Shown: in pieces, positions 8,295-16,572 of the stretch
Numbering within the stretch: the stretch's first letter is position 1
Layout: each line of letters starts with the position of its first letter
From: Phocaeicola coprocola DSM 17136
GTDB taxonomy: Bacteria; Bacteroidota; Bacteroidia; Bacteroidales; Bacteroidaceae
Length of the DNA stretch: 64,000 nt
Assembly (NCBI RefSeq): GCF_000154845.1
Contig: NZ_DS981430.1
Coordinates: 26,984-90,983, forward strand
Direction: 5' to 3'
Notes under the pieces: generated by a model
Told to the model about the DNA's origin: nothing
Databases searched by the model: none
Seen by the model: the letters and a program-made list of their open reading frames with translations, nothing else
Made by a program: the position numbers and the translations under genes

Positions 8295-8486
8295 ATGAAA
8301 AAGACAGATTTGACATTTATCGGTATTGACTGTTGGGACAGACCCGTTTACAGAGACACCAACGGCAAATTATGGAAAGACATTACGCTTGGGAGCGATA
8401 CGCCTGAATTATATTCAGCTTGCAATAATGACTTTGAGGGAGAACCTGATATGCCTATTGAAATGACTTATCCCGATTTTGAATAG
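8295..8486 (+). CDS. Small acidic phage protein of unknown function
   Basis: A 63-residue protein, strongly acidic toward its C-terminus (CNNDFEGEPDMPIEMTYPDFE). The start DLTFIGIDCWDRPVYRDTNGKLWKDI looks like a small folded beta domain. No family recognised. A stem-loop followed by TTT lies shortly downstream (8508-8543). Confidence 0.6.
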   Translation: MKKTDLTFIGIDCWDRPVYRDTNGKLWKDITLGSDTPELYSACNNDFEGEPDMPIEMTYPDFE

Positions 8487-8507
8487 TTGACATGATGTTT
8501 AACCACG

Positions 8508-8543
8508 CCCGACAGAGAGCCGTAAAAGCCCTGTGTCGGGTTT
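8508..8543 (+). terminator. Stem-loop with short T run, possible terminator
   Basis: CCCGACA (8508-8514) pairs with TGTCGGG (8534-8540), followed by TTT. It lies between two + strand genes, so it may end or weaken the transcript, or merely shape the mRNA. Confidence 0.4.
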
Positions 8544-8561
8544 AATAACTGAGAAACAACG

Positions 8562-9041
8562 ATGACAGACGAAAAGAAATTTGAGTTCAATGAAGATATT
8601 GAAAATGATTGTTTAATGACATGGAAGAACGCCCGGACTTTGGGACGTTATAAGGCTCTCTGTAATGAACGTGATTCGGTTGATGTGAAGAAATACGATT
8701 GCTTCTTCGCTTTCGGTAATGAATCATTCGCAAGGGGTATGAAAGGAATACGCCCTTTGAATGACGGGGAGAAGATTTACAGTTTCGGCGCAGGGGGCTA
8801 TGGTACAAAAGACGGTATAGAACGCCTGTTCAAGTTTTACGAAGACATGGAAGCCCGAATAAAGAATGAATGTGACCCGCAGGAGGTTTATTGCTATGAA
8901 TACAATAACCATGAATGTTGCATTGCCTTTGACGGGGATATAGAAGCTATCAGGCTTGTTGCCGGGATATGGGGTGTAGAGACAGCGAAAACAATCAAAC
9001 GGAGGTCGGCTTTTTATAGGGTTGAAGAGTTTTTCAATTGA
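8562..9041 (+). CDS. Phage protein of unknown function, 159 residues
   Basis: An acidic protein starting MTDEKKFEFNEDIENDCLMTW, with the segment CFFAFGNESFARGMKGIRPLNDGEKIYSFGAGGYG, which resembles small DUF-type proteins of conjugative elements and phages in Bacteroidales. The C-terminal half is helical with YCYEYNNHECCIAFDGDIEAIRLV. Cytosolic by composition. No catalytic motif can be named. Confidence 0.6.
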   Translation: MTDEKKFEFNEDIENDCLMTWKNARTLGRYKALCNERDSVDVKKYDCFFAFGNESFARGMKGIRPLNDGEKIYSFGAGGYGTKDGIERLFKFYEDMEARIKNECDPQEVYCYEYNNHECCIAFDGDIEAIRLVAGIWGVETAKTIKRRSAFYRVEEFFN

Positions 9042-9050
9042 AAAAGTAAT

Positions 9051-9088
9051 GTTTTCTACGAGATAATATATGTTTTCTCGTAGAAAAC
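9051..9088. repeat. 13-bp perfect inverted repeat
   Basis: GTTTTCTACGAGA (9051-9063) and TCTCGTAGAAAAC (9076-9088) are exact complements around a 12-nt AT-rich loop. It is directly followed by the rep-gene-like repeat at 9103 with a related core (GTTTTCTGCGCAAGAAAC). It may be a terminator or part of an origin-like array. Confidence 0.75.
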
Positions 9089-9102
9089 TCTGTTTAATTA
9101 GT

Positions 9103-9143
9103 GTTTTCTGCGCAAGAAACCTCTAAAGGAGAGGAAAGAAAAG
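9103..9143 (+). repeat. Copy of replication-gene segment, possible initiator binding region
   Basis: The sequence from GTTTTCTGCGCAAGAAAC onward matches, on the opposite strand, a segment inside the replication initiator gene (24810-24765). Thirty-five of the first 36 bases agree. There is no matching reading frame here, so the conservation is likely at DNA level. Confidence 0.7.
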
Positions 9144-9190
9144 AATATAGAAAAAATACTACTAACGTAGTATAAAAAAGACCCTGACGG

Positions 9191-9230
9191 GTCAGGCGCA
9201 CACGCCGTTTTTTGGAGGGGTTCGCCTGAC
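9191..9230 (+). promoter_or_regulatory. Alternative hairpins upstream of the 9263 gene
   Basis: GGCG (9195-9198) can pair with CGCC (9203-9206), followed by six T (9208-9213), a terminator-like hairpin. The longer GTCAGGCG (9191-9198) can instead pair with CGCCTGAC (9223-9230). The two folds are mutually exclusive, as in attenuators. No ligand or leader peptide is evident. Confidence 0.4.
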
Positions 9231-9262
9231 ACAAGGTTTGGGGCGTTAAACAGAAAAAGACT

Positions 9263-9517
9263 ATGGCGAAAGAGCAAAAGACGATTTACCGGGTTCAGTT
9301 CAAAGAACCGCCATTGAACGATGACGAAAGAACAGAGTTCTTCTTCACGTCACTTGCGGCGATTTATGATGTCTTCACGGCAGAACAAATCGGCTGTAAG
9401 GTCAATCGCTTGTACAACATCGGTCTGCCTGACGGTACGCCGTATGACGGGAAACGTTGCCTGATAACTCAGGAGGCGATTCACAGTAAGGCGCAAAAAA
9501 GCCCGTTCACAGGCTGA
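9263..9517 (+). CDS. Small phage protein of unknown function
   Basis: An 84-residue protein with an arm reading TIYRVQFKEPPLNDDERTEFFFTSLAAIYDVF and later DGTPYDGKRCLITQEAI. It resembles short proteins found beside phage regulatory genes, but I cannot name a family. It is preceded by a structured leader and followed by the operator copy f and higBA. Confidence 0.55.
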   Translation: MAKEQKTIYRVQFKEPPLNDDERTEFFFTSLAAIYDVFTAEQIGCKVNRLYNIGLPDGTPYDGKRCLITQEAIHSKAQKSPFTG

Positions 9518-9638
9518 TGATGAAAACAAGCCCAAATAAGCCGATTTAAGACGTGATTTTAGGTTGGCTTATAACTTGTACGAAATTGGATGCGAAAATT
9601 CAATAGCGGGGCTAAAAACGGGCAAATCGGGGTTGTTT

Positions 9639-9657
9639 GTGATTATGGTGTAATCAT
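9639..9657. promoter_or_regulatory. Operator copy f, upstream of higBA
   Basis: GTGATTATG-G-TGTAATCAT is a near-perfect palindrome of the same 19-bp type as the other prophage operators. It lies 47 bp upstream of the -33 element of the higBA promoter. Confidence 0.6.
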
Positions 9658-9703
9658 GTTGTTCGGTTTACCCGTTTGAGGCTTCAAAAAAATATTCGCT
9701 TTT

Positions 9704-9736
9704 TTTGCGAACTCTCAGAAAAAGAACTTATCTTTG
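9704..9736 (+). promoter_or_regulatory. higBA promoter
   Basis: TTTG (9704-9707) and TATCTTTG (9729-9736) are 21 nt apart, a good Bacteroides promoter. Its position, 20 nt before ATG 9757, argues against the longer TTG-initiated reading from 9676. Confidence 0.7.
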
Positions 9737-9756
9737 CCGTAGAAAAAGAACTGAAT

Positions 9757-10071
9757 ATGGAAATAATCTTCAATGAAGAATATCTTCGGGAAATGTATAA
9801 TACCGGGCGAACGGATAAGAAACACCGTTTTCAGCCTCAAATTATACGGAAATATATTCGTGTGATAGATTTGATGCGGGACACTTCAAATGTCTTGGGG
9901 TTAATGCGATACAACGCATTGAATTACGAGAAATTGAAAGACGATAAAGCGGGGCTTTCTTCTGTGAGAGTGAATGACCAATATCGCATTGAATTCGAGG
10001 AACATACCAAAGACGGGGAAACCGTTGCCACGATATGCAATATAACAGATTTGTCAAACCATTATAAATGA
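9757..10071 (+). CDS. higB: HigB-like toxin of RelE superfamily
   Basis: The 104-residue product has the RelE/HigB pattern: an N-terminal strand and helix, RKYIRVIDLMRDTSNVLGLMRYNALNYEKLKDDKAGLSSVRVNDQYRIEFEE, and a final strand ATICNITDLSNHYK. Family members are ribosome-dependent mRNA endonucleases. The toxin gene comes first and is followed by its antitoxin, the order typical of higBA. ATG 9757 is used because the promoter lies inside the longer frame. Confidence 0.85.
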   Translation: MEIIFNEEYLREMYNTGRTDKKHRFQPQIIRKYIRVIDLMRDTSNVLGLMRYNALNYEKLKDDKAGLSSVRVNDQYRIEFEEHTKDGETVATICNITDLSNHYK

Positions 10072-10077
10072 TTGATT

Positions 10078-10422
10078 ATGATAACAATACCGGGAGTTGA
10101 CCCAAAAATGATTGCTAACAATCTTGAACCTGCGTTTCCCACGCATCCGGGGGAAATCTTGAAAGAAGAAATCGAATACAGGGGGATTTCTCAACGCAAG
10201 TTGGCAGAACGGATGGGCATAGGCTATTCTGTTCTGAATGAGATATTGAACGCCCGCCGACCTGTCACTGAAAAAACAGCGATGATGTTTGAGGCTGCGC
10301 TGGGGGTTGAAGCTGAACCGTTGATGCGTCTTCAAATGAGATACAATGTGCGTATCGCCCAAAAAGACAAATCTTTCATGCAGCGTTTGGATAATATCCG
10401 CAAAATTGCCGCCGTTCTTTAG
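10078..10422 (+). CDS. higA: HigA antitoxin, XRE family
   Basis: A 114-residue protein with the HigA signature: FPTHPGEILKEEIEYRGISQRKLAERMGIGYSVLNEILNARRPVTEKTAMMFEAALG, a helix-turn-helix of the VapI/HigA type. It binds and neutralises HigB and represses the operon. ATG 10078, six nt after the higB stop, is preferred to the TTG at 10072. A GC-rich stem-loop follows at 10437-10453. Confidence 0.88.
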   Translation: MITIPGVDPKMIANNLEPAFPTHPGEILKEEIEYRGISQRKLAERMGIGYSVLNEILNARRPVTEKTAMMFEAALGVEAEPLMRLQMRYNVRIAQKDKSFMQRLDNIRKIAAVL

Positions 10423-10436
10423 TGGCGTTGCTATTG

Positions 10437-10453
10437 CGCCCGAATGCCGGGCG
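10437..10453 (+). terminator. Stem-loop after higA
   Basis: CGCCCG (10437-10442) pairs with CGGGCG (10448-10453) around a 5-nt loop, followed by ATAATTT. The T run is weak, so termination may be partial. Confidence 0.45.
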
Positions 10454-10541
10454 ATAATTTAAAACGTGAAGACTTACACCAATTTGGAAAGTAAAGCGTT
10501 TGTACGTCAAATTCGGAGAAAATAACTTAACAAATCAGAGT

Positions 10542-10763
10542 ATGGAAACAGTTTTTGATTATAACATAACAGACAAAGAGCGTGAAGACATCGGAATATC
10601 TGACAAGGAGCGTTATTTGGCTATTGTGGGGGAAGATACTGCAAATTTAGACCTTGCCACCCTTTTTCATACCCGAGGGGATAATAACAGGATGGCAAGG
10701 TACGCTGATAAACTTCCGCTTGATATGAAGTTGGATTTTTATCGGACGGTTACGCACCCTTGA
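10542..10763 (+). CDS. Small acidic phage protein of unknown function
   Basis: A 73-residue acidic protein starting METVFDYNITDKEREDIG. ATG 10542 is preferred to an upstream TTG. The motif GISDKERYLAIVGEDTANLDLATLFHTRGD is not one I recognise. Its 3' end overlaps the convergent MuF gene by 14 nt, closing the rightward module against the structural operon. Confidence 0.6.
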   Translation: METVFDYNITDKEREDIGISDKERYLAIVGEDTANLDLATLFHTRGDNNRMARYADKLPLDMKLDFYRTVTHP

Positions 10764-12657
10764 TGTTTCTTAGTGTTTCTGCAAATTCGCTTGAAGACAT
10801 TCTGAGATTTTTAACAAGTTCTTTTGCTGTTTTCAAGTCATATTTACTTTTCGCTTGAACAAACTTCACGATTTCCTCGTGGATTTCTTCATACGGGGTT
10901 TTCAGAATGATGTCTTTGAAATGGGCGTGCGCTTCTGCTTGTGTGACGTTTATATGCTTCAATAGGTTTTGAAAATTAGAAACGAAACGCCCATAACCAT
11001 AACCTCGTTCAATGATTTCTTTAGCGTTGACCGCCTTTCCTCCGAGGCTTTTCACAAAGTCACGGTATGAATGACGTGCGCAGAACTGATTGATAGTTTC
11101 CATTGAACGGCTTCTTAAATCAGTTTTGTTTCTCAGGTTTTTCCAACCGACAGCTTGCGCATGGCGTATTTCATGCCATAGGCTTTCAAGGGCGTATTCT
11201 TGTTTGAATGTCATATCAACACCCGTGGATATGGCTTTTAAAGCCCCCTTGACTTCTTCAAGCGGGTTGAATATCTCGCCGCTGACAAGCCTGAATTCCC
11301 GGTTAGCAATCTTGATTGTGTTCCCCGCCATGTTATAAGCCCCTGTGGAGTTCAGATAAGACCGGGAGTTTGCCATAAAGAAACTTACGCCTTTAGCCCG
11401 TGTTATCACGACATCTGTCAACCCGCCGAGGAATAAATCGGGGTTGTTCTGGGCAAAGGTCTTAATCGTGTTCTGAACCTCTTTGCCCGTGATATAGTTC
11501 GGGTCTTTGAGTTTCAGAAAGGCTTCTTTCAGGTTCTCAATAAGCCCCGCATCCTGACCGCCTTTCAGTGTCCCCATGTTCTGAATGAACCTTTCAGGAA
11601 TAAACTTCACGTTATCACGGATGAAGTACGGAACAGATGACATACGTTTCGCCCGGTCTTCATTATCAGCAAGCCATTGTTTGAAATTGTCGGGTACATC
11701 TTTGACCTCGTTCTTGCTTCCTTGAACGGGTTCTTCTCCCGCCATAATACGGCGGTTGTCCTCTGCCATTTCTTCCTCGGTCTTCAATACTGTTTCGGCA
11801 TGACAGCGGCAATGTGGATGCCACCCTGTGAACTTGAACGTTTTCGGGTAAAGCCCTTTCAGTTCATCGCAAATATCCCTGAACGCAATGCCGTTCAAAG
11901 TGTGGTTATTACTCAGCTTGATTTCAATCCCGACAACGAAATCAAGGTCTTGCCAGCGGGTATAGTCAGCCGTTCGATAAGCGATGTTCGTTTCTGTGGC
12001 GGCGAGGCGGCGGGCGTTCTTGAATGAAGAACGGTAAACGCCCTGACCGGGATGAAAAGTCGCCGCCCGCTTGGATAGCTGCAAAACCCCGTGTTCATCC
12101 CTGACACGTCTGAACAGTTTGTCGGGGAATTTAAGGTATTGACGCAGTTCTTTTGTCATGTCCTCGGCAGATACGCCGTTTCTCAAACTGACATCAAGCC
12201 CGAGTTCTATTTCCTCCTTGAACTGGTTCGTATAGTTCCATACGCGGTCTGATAGGTTCAGCCCGTTTGTCTTTCTCTGAATGAACGCTTCACGGGCTTC
12301 ATCGTTCGTGGAGAAATAACGGCGGTATTTAGCCTGAGAGAGTTTTCCCACGTTATCCCCGAAGACCTGACGGGCGAGTTCGTTGTTCTTGTTGTTTGAT
12401 AGCGTCCAAGCGGAGTTTATGCCGTTGACTATCGCCGCCGACAACCCGCTTTTTAGCCCCGACAACAGCTTTTCTATTCTTTTGCGTGTAATTGGATAGT
12501 CGCTGAAAGAAAAAAGCCTGTCGGGGTTAAAATCGCTTATGGTCGCACCGATACGTGCGGCTTCCTTGACAGCAGCCTCGTAAATCTGTTCTATGCGTTT
12601 GTCAAGGGCTGACAGGTCTTTCAGGTGTTGACGTTCCCATTTATTCAACCTTGCCAT
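10750..12657 (-). CDS. MuF-like minor head protein fused to a HEXXH metallopeptidase-like domain
   Basis: The first 300 residues or so are a Mu gpF/SPP1 gp7 head morphogenesis domain, ending in the diagnostic GWHPHCRCHAETVL (about residues 277-290). The long C-terminal region has LWHEIRHAQAVGW, with HEIRH at 495-499, a zincin-type HEXXH motif. Head proteins carrying C-terminal enzymes are known as polyvalent or MuF-toxin proteins, and the enzyme may be delivered with the DNA. The total of 635 residues is far longer than a plain MuF protein. It follows the portal gene, as is normal, and overlaps the zinc-ribbon gene by 17 nt. Confidence 0.8.
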   Translation of the reverse strand: MARLNKWERQHLKDLSALDKRIEQIYEAAVKEAARIGATISDFNPDRLFSFSDYPITRKRIEKLLSGLKSGLSAAIVNGINSAWTLSNNKNNELARQVFGDNVGKLSQAKYRRYFSTNDEAREAFIQRKTNGLNLSDRVWNYTNQFKEEIELGLDVSLRNGVSAEDMTKELRQYLKFPDKLFRRVRDEHGVLQLSKRAATFHPGQGVYRSSFKNARRLAATETNIAYRTADYTRWQDLDFVVGIEIKLSNNHTLNGIAFRDICDELKGLYPKTFKFTGWHPHCRCHAETVLKTEEEMAEDNRRIMAGEEPVQGSKNEVKDVPDNFKQWLADNEDRAKRMSSVPYFIRDNVKFIPERFIQNMGTLKGGQDAGLIENLKEAFLKLKDPNYITGKEVQNTIKTFAQNNPDLFLGGLTDVVITRAKGVSFFMANSRSYLNSTGAYNMAGNTIKIANREFRLVSGEIFNPLEEVKGALKAISTGVDMTFKQEYALESLWHEIRHAQAVGWKNLRNKTDLRSRSMETINQFCARHSYRDFVKSLGGKAVNAKEIIERGYGYGRFVSNFQNLLKHINVTQAEAHAHFKDIILKTPYEEIHEEIVKFVQAKSKYDLKTAKELVKNLRMSSSEFAETLRNIKGA

Positions 12658-12865
12658 TGTTTACCTCCCGTTTGATGAAGTGTTCGCACTGAGGGGCTGA
12701 AAGAAAGCGACAGAACTTGCCTCCCGTGTAGAACGGGCAACGGCACATGAACGGTTTCCCGTTTGCTCCTATCTCATGCCAATCATAGCTGTGCCCGCAG
12801 TCACGGCATTGAAATTTCGGTTGTTCTTCGGTCTTTGGCGGTTGTCTTCTTCTTGATATAGCCAT
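12641..12865 (-). CDS. Small zinc-ribbon-like phage protein
   Basis: A 74-residue protein with paired cysteines: FQCRDCGHSYDWHEIG, then FMCRCPFYTGGKFCRFL and a final CEHF. The arrangement suggests a metal-binding fold. It sits between portal and MuF genes and overlaps the latter. Exact role unknown. Confidence 0.65.
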   Translation of the reverse strand: MAISRRRQPPKTEEQPKFQCRDCGHSYDWHEIGANGKPFMCRCPFYTGGKFCRFLSAPQCEHFIKREVNNGKVE

Positions 12866-12882
12866 AATCTCCCCCTTTCTTG

Positions 12883-14271
12883 TTATTCAGTCATTTCAAG
12901 GTTATCGTACATTTCCTCTTCCTTAATTTCTTTTAGCGTCTTGTCAACGTCATCAGATTGCCCGTAACGCTCAATGGATTCACGCTGAGACATAAGAGGC
13001 TTGCCACCGTTGGCTGTCATCAGGTTGTTGATGTCATCCTTTTCATCCGATATTGTGAACGGGGTAATGATGATTTCAGCTTTCAGAGCGTCAATGTCGG
13101 CGGCGTAGCTTTCCCCGAAGACAATCTTTGCGTAAGCCTTGATAACGTTTATTTCACGGTCGAAGAACTCAATCAGCGGTCCTTTTTCATCGTTGACTTT
13201 CAGTTGTGCATCAATGAACAGTTGTTTCCGGCTCTCTCCTGACAAGGCGACTTGCGACATCTTCTCATAAGACCAATCAGGGAGTTGAAGCATTGTGAAA
13301 TAGAGGTTTCTCAACTCTGAGACGTGGAATTTCAGGTTCTCAACGGCTTGTTGCCAAGTGACATACTGCGCCGTTGAGCCTTTCGGGTATTGCATGACGG
13401 CACGGGCTTCCTTATCAGGGCTTTTTTCATCGCCGTAACTTATCGCTTCATCAGCGAAGACACAGAACAGTGGCTTTGAGTTCTCACGGATGTAATTACC
13501 GTTACGGCTCAAAGACCATTCAATTTCGTAAACGGTATCTGACGTGAATTCCCAAATCGGGAAAGGACGGCAGGCGTAAATTGCGGGGATTTTCAAAAGC
13601 GTTATATCTTCATTCTCAATCTCCTGCCATGAACCGCTTTCAGAAGACCATTTGATGTGCTTGTTTGCCGTGTATGCGTCAAAGAACTTCACGTTCTTTC
13701 TCCCTTTCTTCCTTTGATAGCCGACTGACATTGCTATCATGTCGCCGTATTCATCAAAAAGGGGGTATAGGTCATCGCCGAGCATGGGGGAGAACGTGCG
13801 ACAACGGATTTTCAGGGGGCTTTTTCTTCCGTAAAGCGTGTTGTTCTGTTCAAGGGCGTACCATAACGTCATAATCTCGCAGCCGGCAAAGAACCTGTTC
13901 ACACGGTCTATGTCAACGCTGTCGATGCGGTTCTTGTCGAGGACGCTTGTGATGAATGTCGCCACTTCTTTCTGTTTGTCGTTCTCAGGCTTGAACACAC
14001 GCTTGACAGGTATAGCCGTAACCAGCTCTGTCATTCTCTTTGATGCGAGTTTCTGAAAGCCGAGCGCAATGCGGGTCACGGGCTGAATCCCGTCTTCGTT
14101 CACGATGTCGGGGTATTTCTGTCTATCCATGACGGGATGAAACTTCGGGTTATACTCCATTTCAAGCCCTTTTCTGCCGCCCCAAACAGGGACGTTCACG
14201 GTCTTTTCACTCAGGGCGGCTATCTTCTGTTCTGCCGTCATGTCCGAATTTAAAATTTCTTCGATTGTCAT
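12883..14271 (-). CDS. Portal protein
   Basis: The 462-residue product matches the SPP1-type portal family in size and layout. The wing and stem regions include GFQKLASKRMTELVTAIPVKRVF near the N-terminus, LKIRCRTFSPMLGDDLYPLFDEYGDM in the middle, and a late helix SYEKMSQVALSGESRKQLFIDAQLKV. The portal ring forms the DNA entry vertex and docks terminase. It lies directly after the large terminase. Confidence 0.88.
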   Translation of the reverse strand: MTIEEILNSDMTAEQKIAALSEKTVNVPVWGGRKGLEMEYNPKFHPVMDRQKYPDIVNEDGIQPVTRIALGFQKLASKRMTELVTAIPVKRVFKPENDKQKEVATFITSVLDKNRIDSVDIDRVNRFFAGCEIMTLWYALEQNNTLYGRKSPLKIRCRTFSPMLGDDLYPLFDEYGDMIAMSVGYQRKKGRKNVKFFDAYTANKHIKWSSESGSWQEIENEDITLLKIPAIYACRPFPIWEFTSDTVYEIEWSLSRNGNYIRENSKPLFCVFADEAISYGDEKSPDKEARAVMQYPKGSTAQYVTWQQAVENLKFHVSELRNLYFTMLQLPDWSYEKMSQVALSGESRKQLFIDAQLKVNDEKGPLIEFFDREINVIKAYAKIVFGESYAADIDALKAEIIITPFTISDEKDDINNLMTANGGKPLMSQRESIERYGQSDDVDKTLKEIKEEEMYDNLEMTE

Positions 14272-14304
14272 TTTTGATATTTTTTGAATTGAACATTCTG
14301 TTTG

Positions 14305-15891
14305 TTATCTCCGTATCATTTTCGCAATTCTGTTCACGTTGATAGGTTTCGCATACCGAACGGGATAGAACGTGTTAGCCAAAGCGTCAAACTTATCAGG
14401 GCTTCGCCCGAGGCGTTCTTTGATGTCTTCTTTCGGCTCAATATAAAGTTTGCCGTTTGACTTTACCGAGAACTTTATTTCCGTGGCTTCTTCGTCAAAC
14501 TTGTCATCCGGAGGCAGCATGGCTCCCGTGTTGTTTCTTGGGTTCAGCCAATCACGGACAGCCCAAAACAGATAAGCACGCATATTGAAGAACTTGTTTT
14601 GCCCCGTGATGTCACTCAGTTCACGCCCGTTAGGGGTCTTTGCGCTCTCTGAATACTTGCAACTCAGGATATAATGGGGCTCGTCTTCAAGTTCAACGCA
14701 GCGGCTATAAACGCCCGCACCCTCTCCGATTGTGTCAATGCTGACGTAAAGACCGATGTTCTGTCGGCGGGCAACCATGATTTTACCAGCCACTTTCATG
14801 TGGTCTGCCACGCCGCCTGAATTGTGTGTGTCAAAGGAAGCCACCCAGTTGTCACGGCGAAGAACATAGCACGTTGCGTCACGCCCCATGCCCGCCACGT
14901 CAACACCGAGAATATTGAGGTCAGCCCGAAGCGGTTCACGCCCTTTGGCTTGTTTCCAACGTTCATGCGCTTCTTCAAGCCATTGACGGGGGATAAGCGT
15001 GTCTTCATCGACTTTCGGGAACAGACCGAGGACTTTCTTTCTGAACAGGTCTTCCGGGCGATACCATTGTCCCTCGAACTCAAAGTCATCCATTTCTGAT
15101 ATGATTTCATCAGGGGATATTTTCTCACACCAATTTTCAAGTTTATCCAACACCCAATCGTAATCAACCTGACCGGGGATAATAATCTTCTTGCTCGCGA
15201 TATTCGGGGCTGTCAGGCTGTTCAGACGGTATTTGTGCCAACGGTCGCCTTTCTGAGACTTGGCGGCATAACCTACCGTCTTGTTTGGGTTGAAGACAAG
15301 AAGAATACGGCTGTCGCCCTGCAGGTTTCCCTCTATGGCGGCAAACGTGTCATCCCCGATACCTGTTGCCTCGGTTACGACAAACATCGTGTGAACCGCA
15401 TGAAAGCCTGACCACGCTTCATGGTTGTGTTCATCAGCCTTGAAGCCCGTCAGAAACCATTCATCGTTGTTTGTTCTTATGTCATAGGCGTTCAGTTTTC
15501 CGATAAGTTCAACGCCACGGGCTTTGGCTCTGTTGAAAAGGCGGCTTATCTCAGGCATCATAATGTTTTTTACTTGACGGTCTGTTGGAGCAGTCAAAGC
15601 GACCTTGGTGTTTTCAACAAGTTCAATTTCTCCCAAACTGTTCTTTCTCCAACGAGGTGTGAGATACAAGAAACAGATAGCGGCACAAGCCGCCACGAAG
15701 TCTTTTCCACGGGCTGTCCCCGATGCAACCGATGTTCGCCTGTTGTATTGAACGCTTGACAGTATTTCTTGCTGTTCTTTGTCAAGGGTCACTCCGAGGG
15801 CTTCACGGACAAACCTGTTCCAGTCTGCCCGCCATAGGTTCATCAGTTCAAGACCTTTCTTGCGGAGAATATCTTTATTCTGTTTCTTCAT
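14305..15891 (-). CDS. Terminase large subunit
   Basis: A 528-residue packaging motor. The ATPase part contains the Walker A-like SVASGTARGKDFVAA and Walker B-like TMFVVTEATGIGDD. The nuclease part has LGVDVAGMGRDATCYVL and SIDTIGEGAGVYSRC, with acidic residues expected for RNase-H-fold cutting, and ends SPDKFDALANTFYPVRYA. ATG at 15891 is used; a TTG at 15987 would extend it by 32 residues lacking family character. It follows the small subunit. Confidence 0.92.
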   Translation of the reverse strand: MKKQNKDILRKKGLELMNLWRADWNRFVREALGVTLDKEQQEILSSVQYNRRTSVASGTARGKDFVAACAAICFLYLTPRWRKNSLGEIELVENTKVALTAPTDRQVKNIMMPEISRLFNRAKARGVELIGKLNAYDIRTNNDEWFLTGFKADEHNHEAWSGFHAVHTMFVVTEATGIGDDTFAAIEGNLQGDSRILLVFNPNKTVGYAAKSQKGDRWHKYRLNSLTAPNIASKKIIIPGQVDYDWVLDKLENWCEKISPDEIISEMDDFEFEGQWYRPEDLFRKKVLGLFPKVDEDTLIPRQWLEEAHERWKQAKGREPLRADLNILGVDVAGMGRDATCYVLRRDNWVASFDTHNSGGVADHMKVAGKIMVARRQNIGLYVSIDTIGEGAGVYSRCVELEDEPHYILSCKYSESAKTPNGRELSDITGQNKFFNMRAYLFWAVRDWLNPRNNTGAMLPPDDKFDEEATEIKFSVKSNGKLYIEPKEDIKERLGRSPDKFDALANTFYPVRYAKPINVNRIAKMIRR

Positions 15892-15993
15892 TGAGTTATT
15901 TTTTGCTGATTCGCCCTGTGCCGGGCTTTCGTTTTCAAATGGTAACTTTATACGAGTGAATGATTTCAGAGCCACATTCGGGCGCAATCGGTG

Positions 15994-16572
15994 TTATTCT
16001 GCTTCGTCCTGCGTTTCGGGTTCATCCAACAAGCCGCTTTCAATCAGCAGAGAGGCGAAAGATACGTTTCCGTTGATGTCTTTCTTTTCGGGAGCGTAAA
16101 GACCAAGCAGCTTACGCCGTTCTTCAAGTTGTTTCCTGATTTCGGCGATATATGACGGGTCTCCGAGCATGATAACCTCTGTTTCCGTCCTTTCTGTCTG
16201 ATACGTCCTGATTGAAGTCTGCCCCGTCTCGTTGTCACGGGCGGGAGAGCCTTTCTGCTTGCGTTGTGTCTTGTTGTAATCAGTCTTTGACTTTTCCCAC
16301 TGTTCCCATAGTTCCCGGCAGGTTTCGTCAATGCGTTCAAGTTCAAGCGTCAGAGCAGCGTCCATATCTTCAATTCTGTTTTCCCGCCATTCGTCAAGAA
16401 GCGTCTGCACGTCTTTGTGAACCGTGGCGAGGGAATAAGAAGACAGTTCAAGCCGCTTCACGACTTCTGATTGAATTTTTCTGAGGCTGTAACCCCGCTT
16501 GTACATTCCCGCCACGATTTCGAGACGGGCTTGTTTCAGTTGGTTTCTTTTCTTTTCCTGTGCCTTGCTCAT
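15994..16572 (-). CDS. Terminase small subunit
   Basis: A 192-residue protein with an N-terminal helix-turn-helix-like region (VAGMYKRGYSLRKIQSEVVKRLELSSYSLATVHKDVQTLL) and long helices (LTLELERIDETCRELWEQWEKS) suited to oligomerization. It recognises packaging-site DNA for the motor. The C-terminal acidic tail probably contacts the large subunit. It overlaps the preceding decarboxylase gene by 4 nt. Confidence 0.85.
   Translation of the reverse strand: MSKAQEKKRNQLKQARLEIVAGMYKRGYSLRKIQSEVVKRLELSSYSLATVHKDVQTLLDEWRENRIEDMDAALTLELERIDETCRELWEQWEKSKTDYNKTQRKQKGSPARDNETGQTSIRTYQTERTETEVIMLGDPSYIAEIRKQLEERRKLLGLYAPEKKDINGNVSFASLLIESGLLDEPETQDEAE

Noticed and set aside
9051..9140. CRISPR-like repeats
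   Set aside because: The copies are few, unevenly spaced and partly palindromic, with no spacers or cas genes.
9676..9756. N-terminal extension of HigB from a TTG
   Set aside because: The higBA promoter lies inside it, so it is not transcribed as coding sequence.
15892..15987. TTG-initiated extension of large terminase
   Set aside because: The extra 32 residues are unlike terminase N-termini and an ATG follows.
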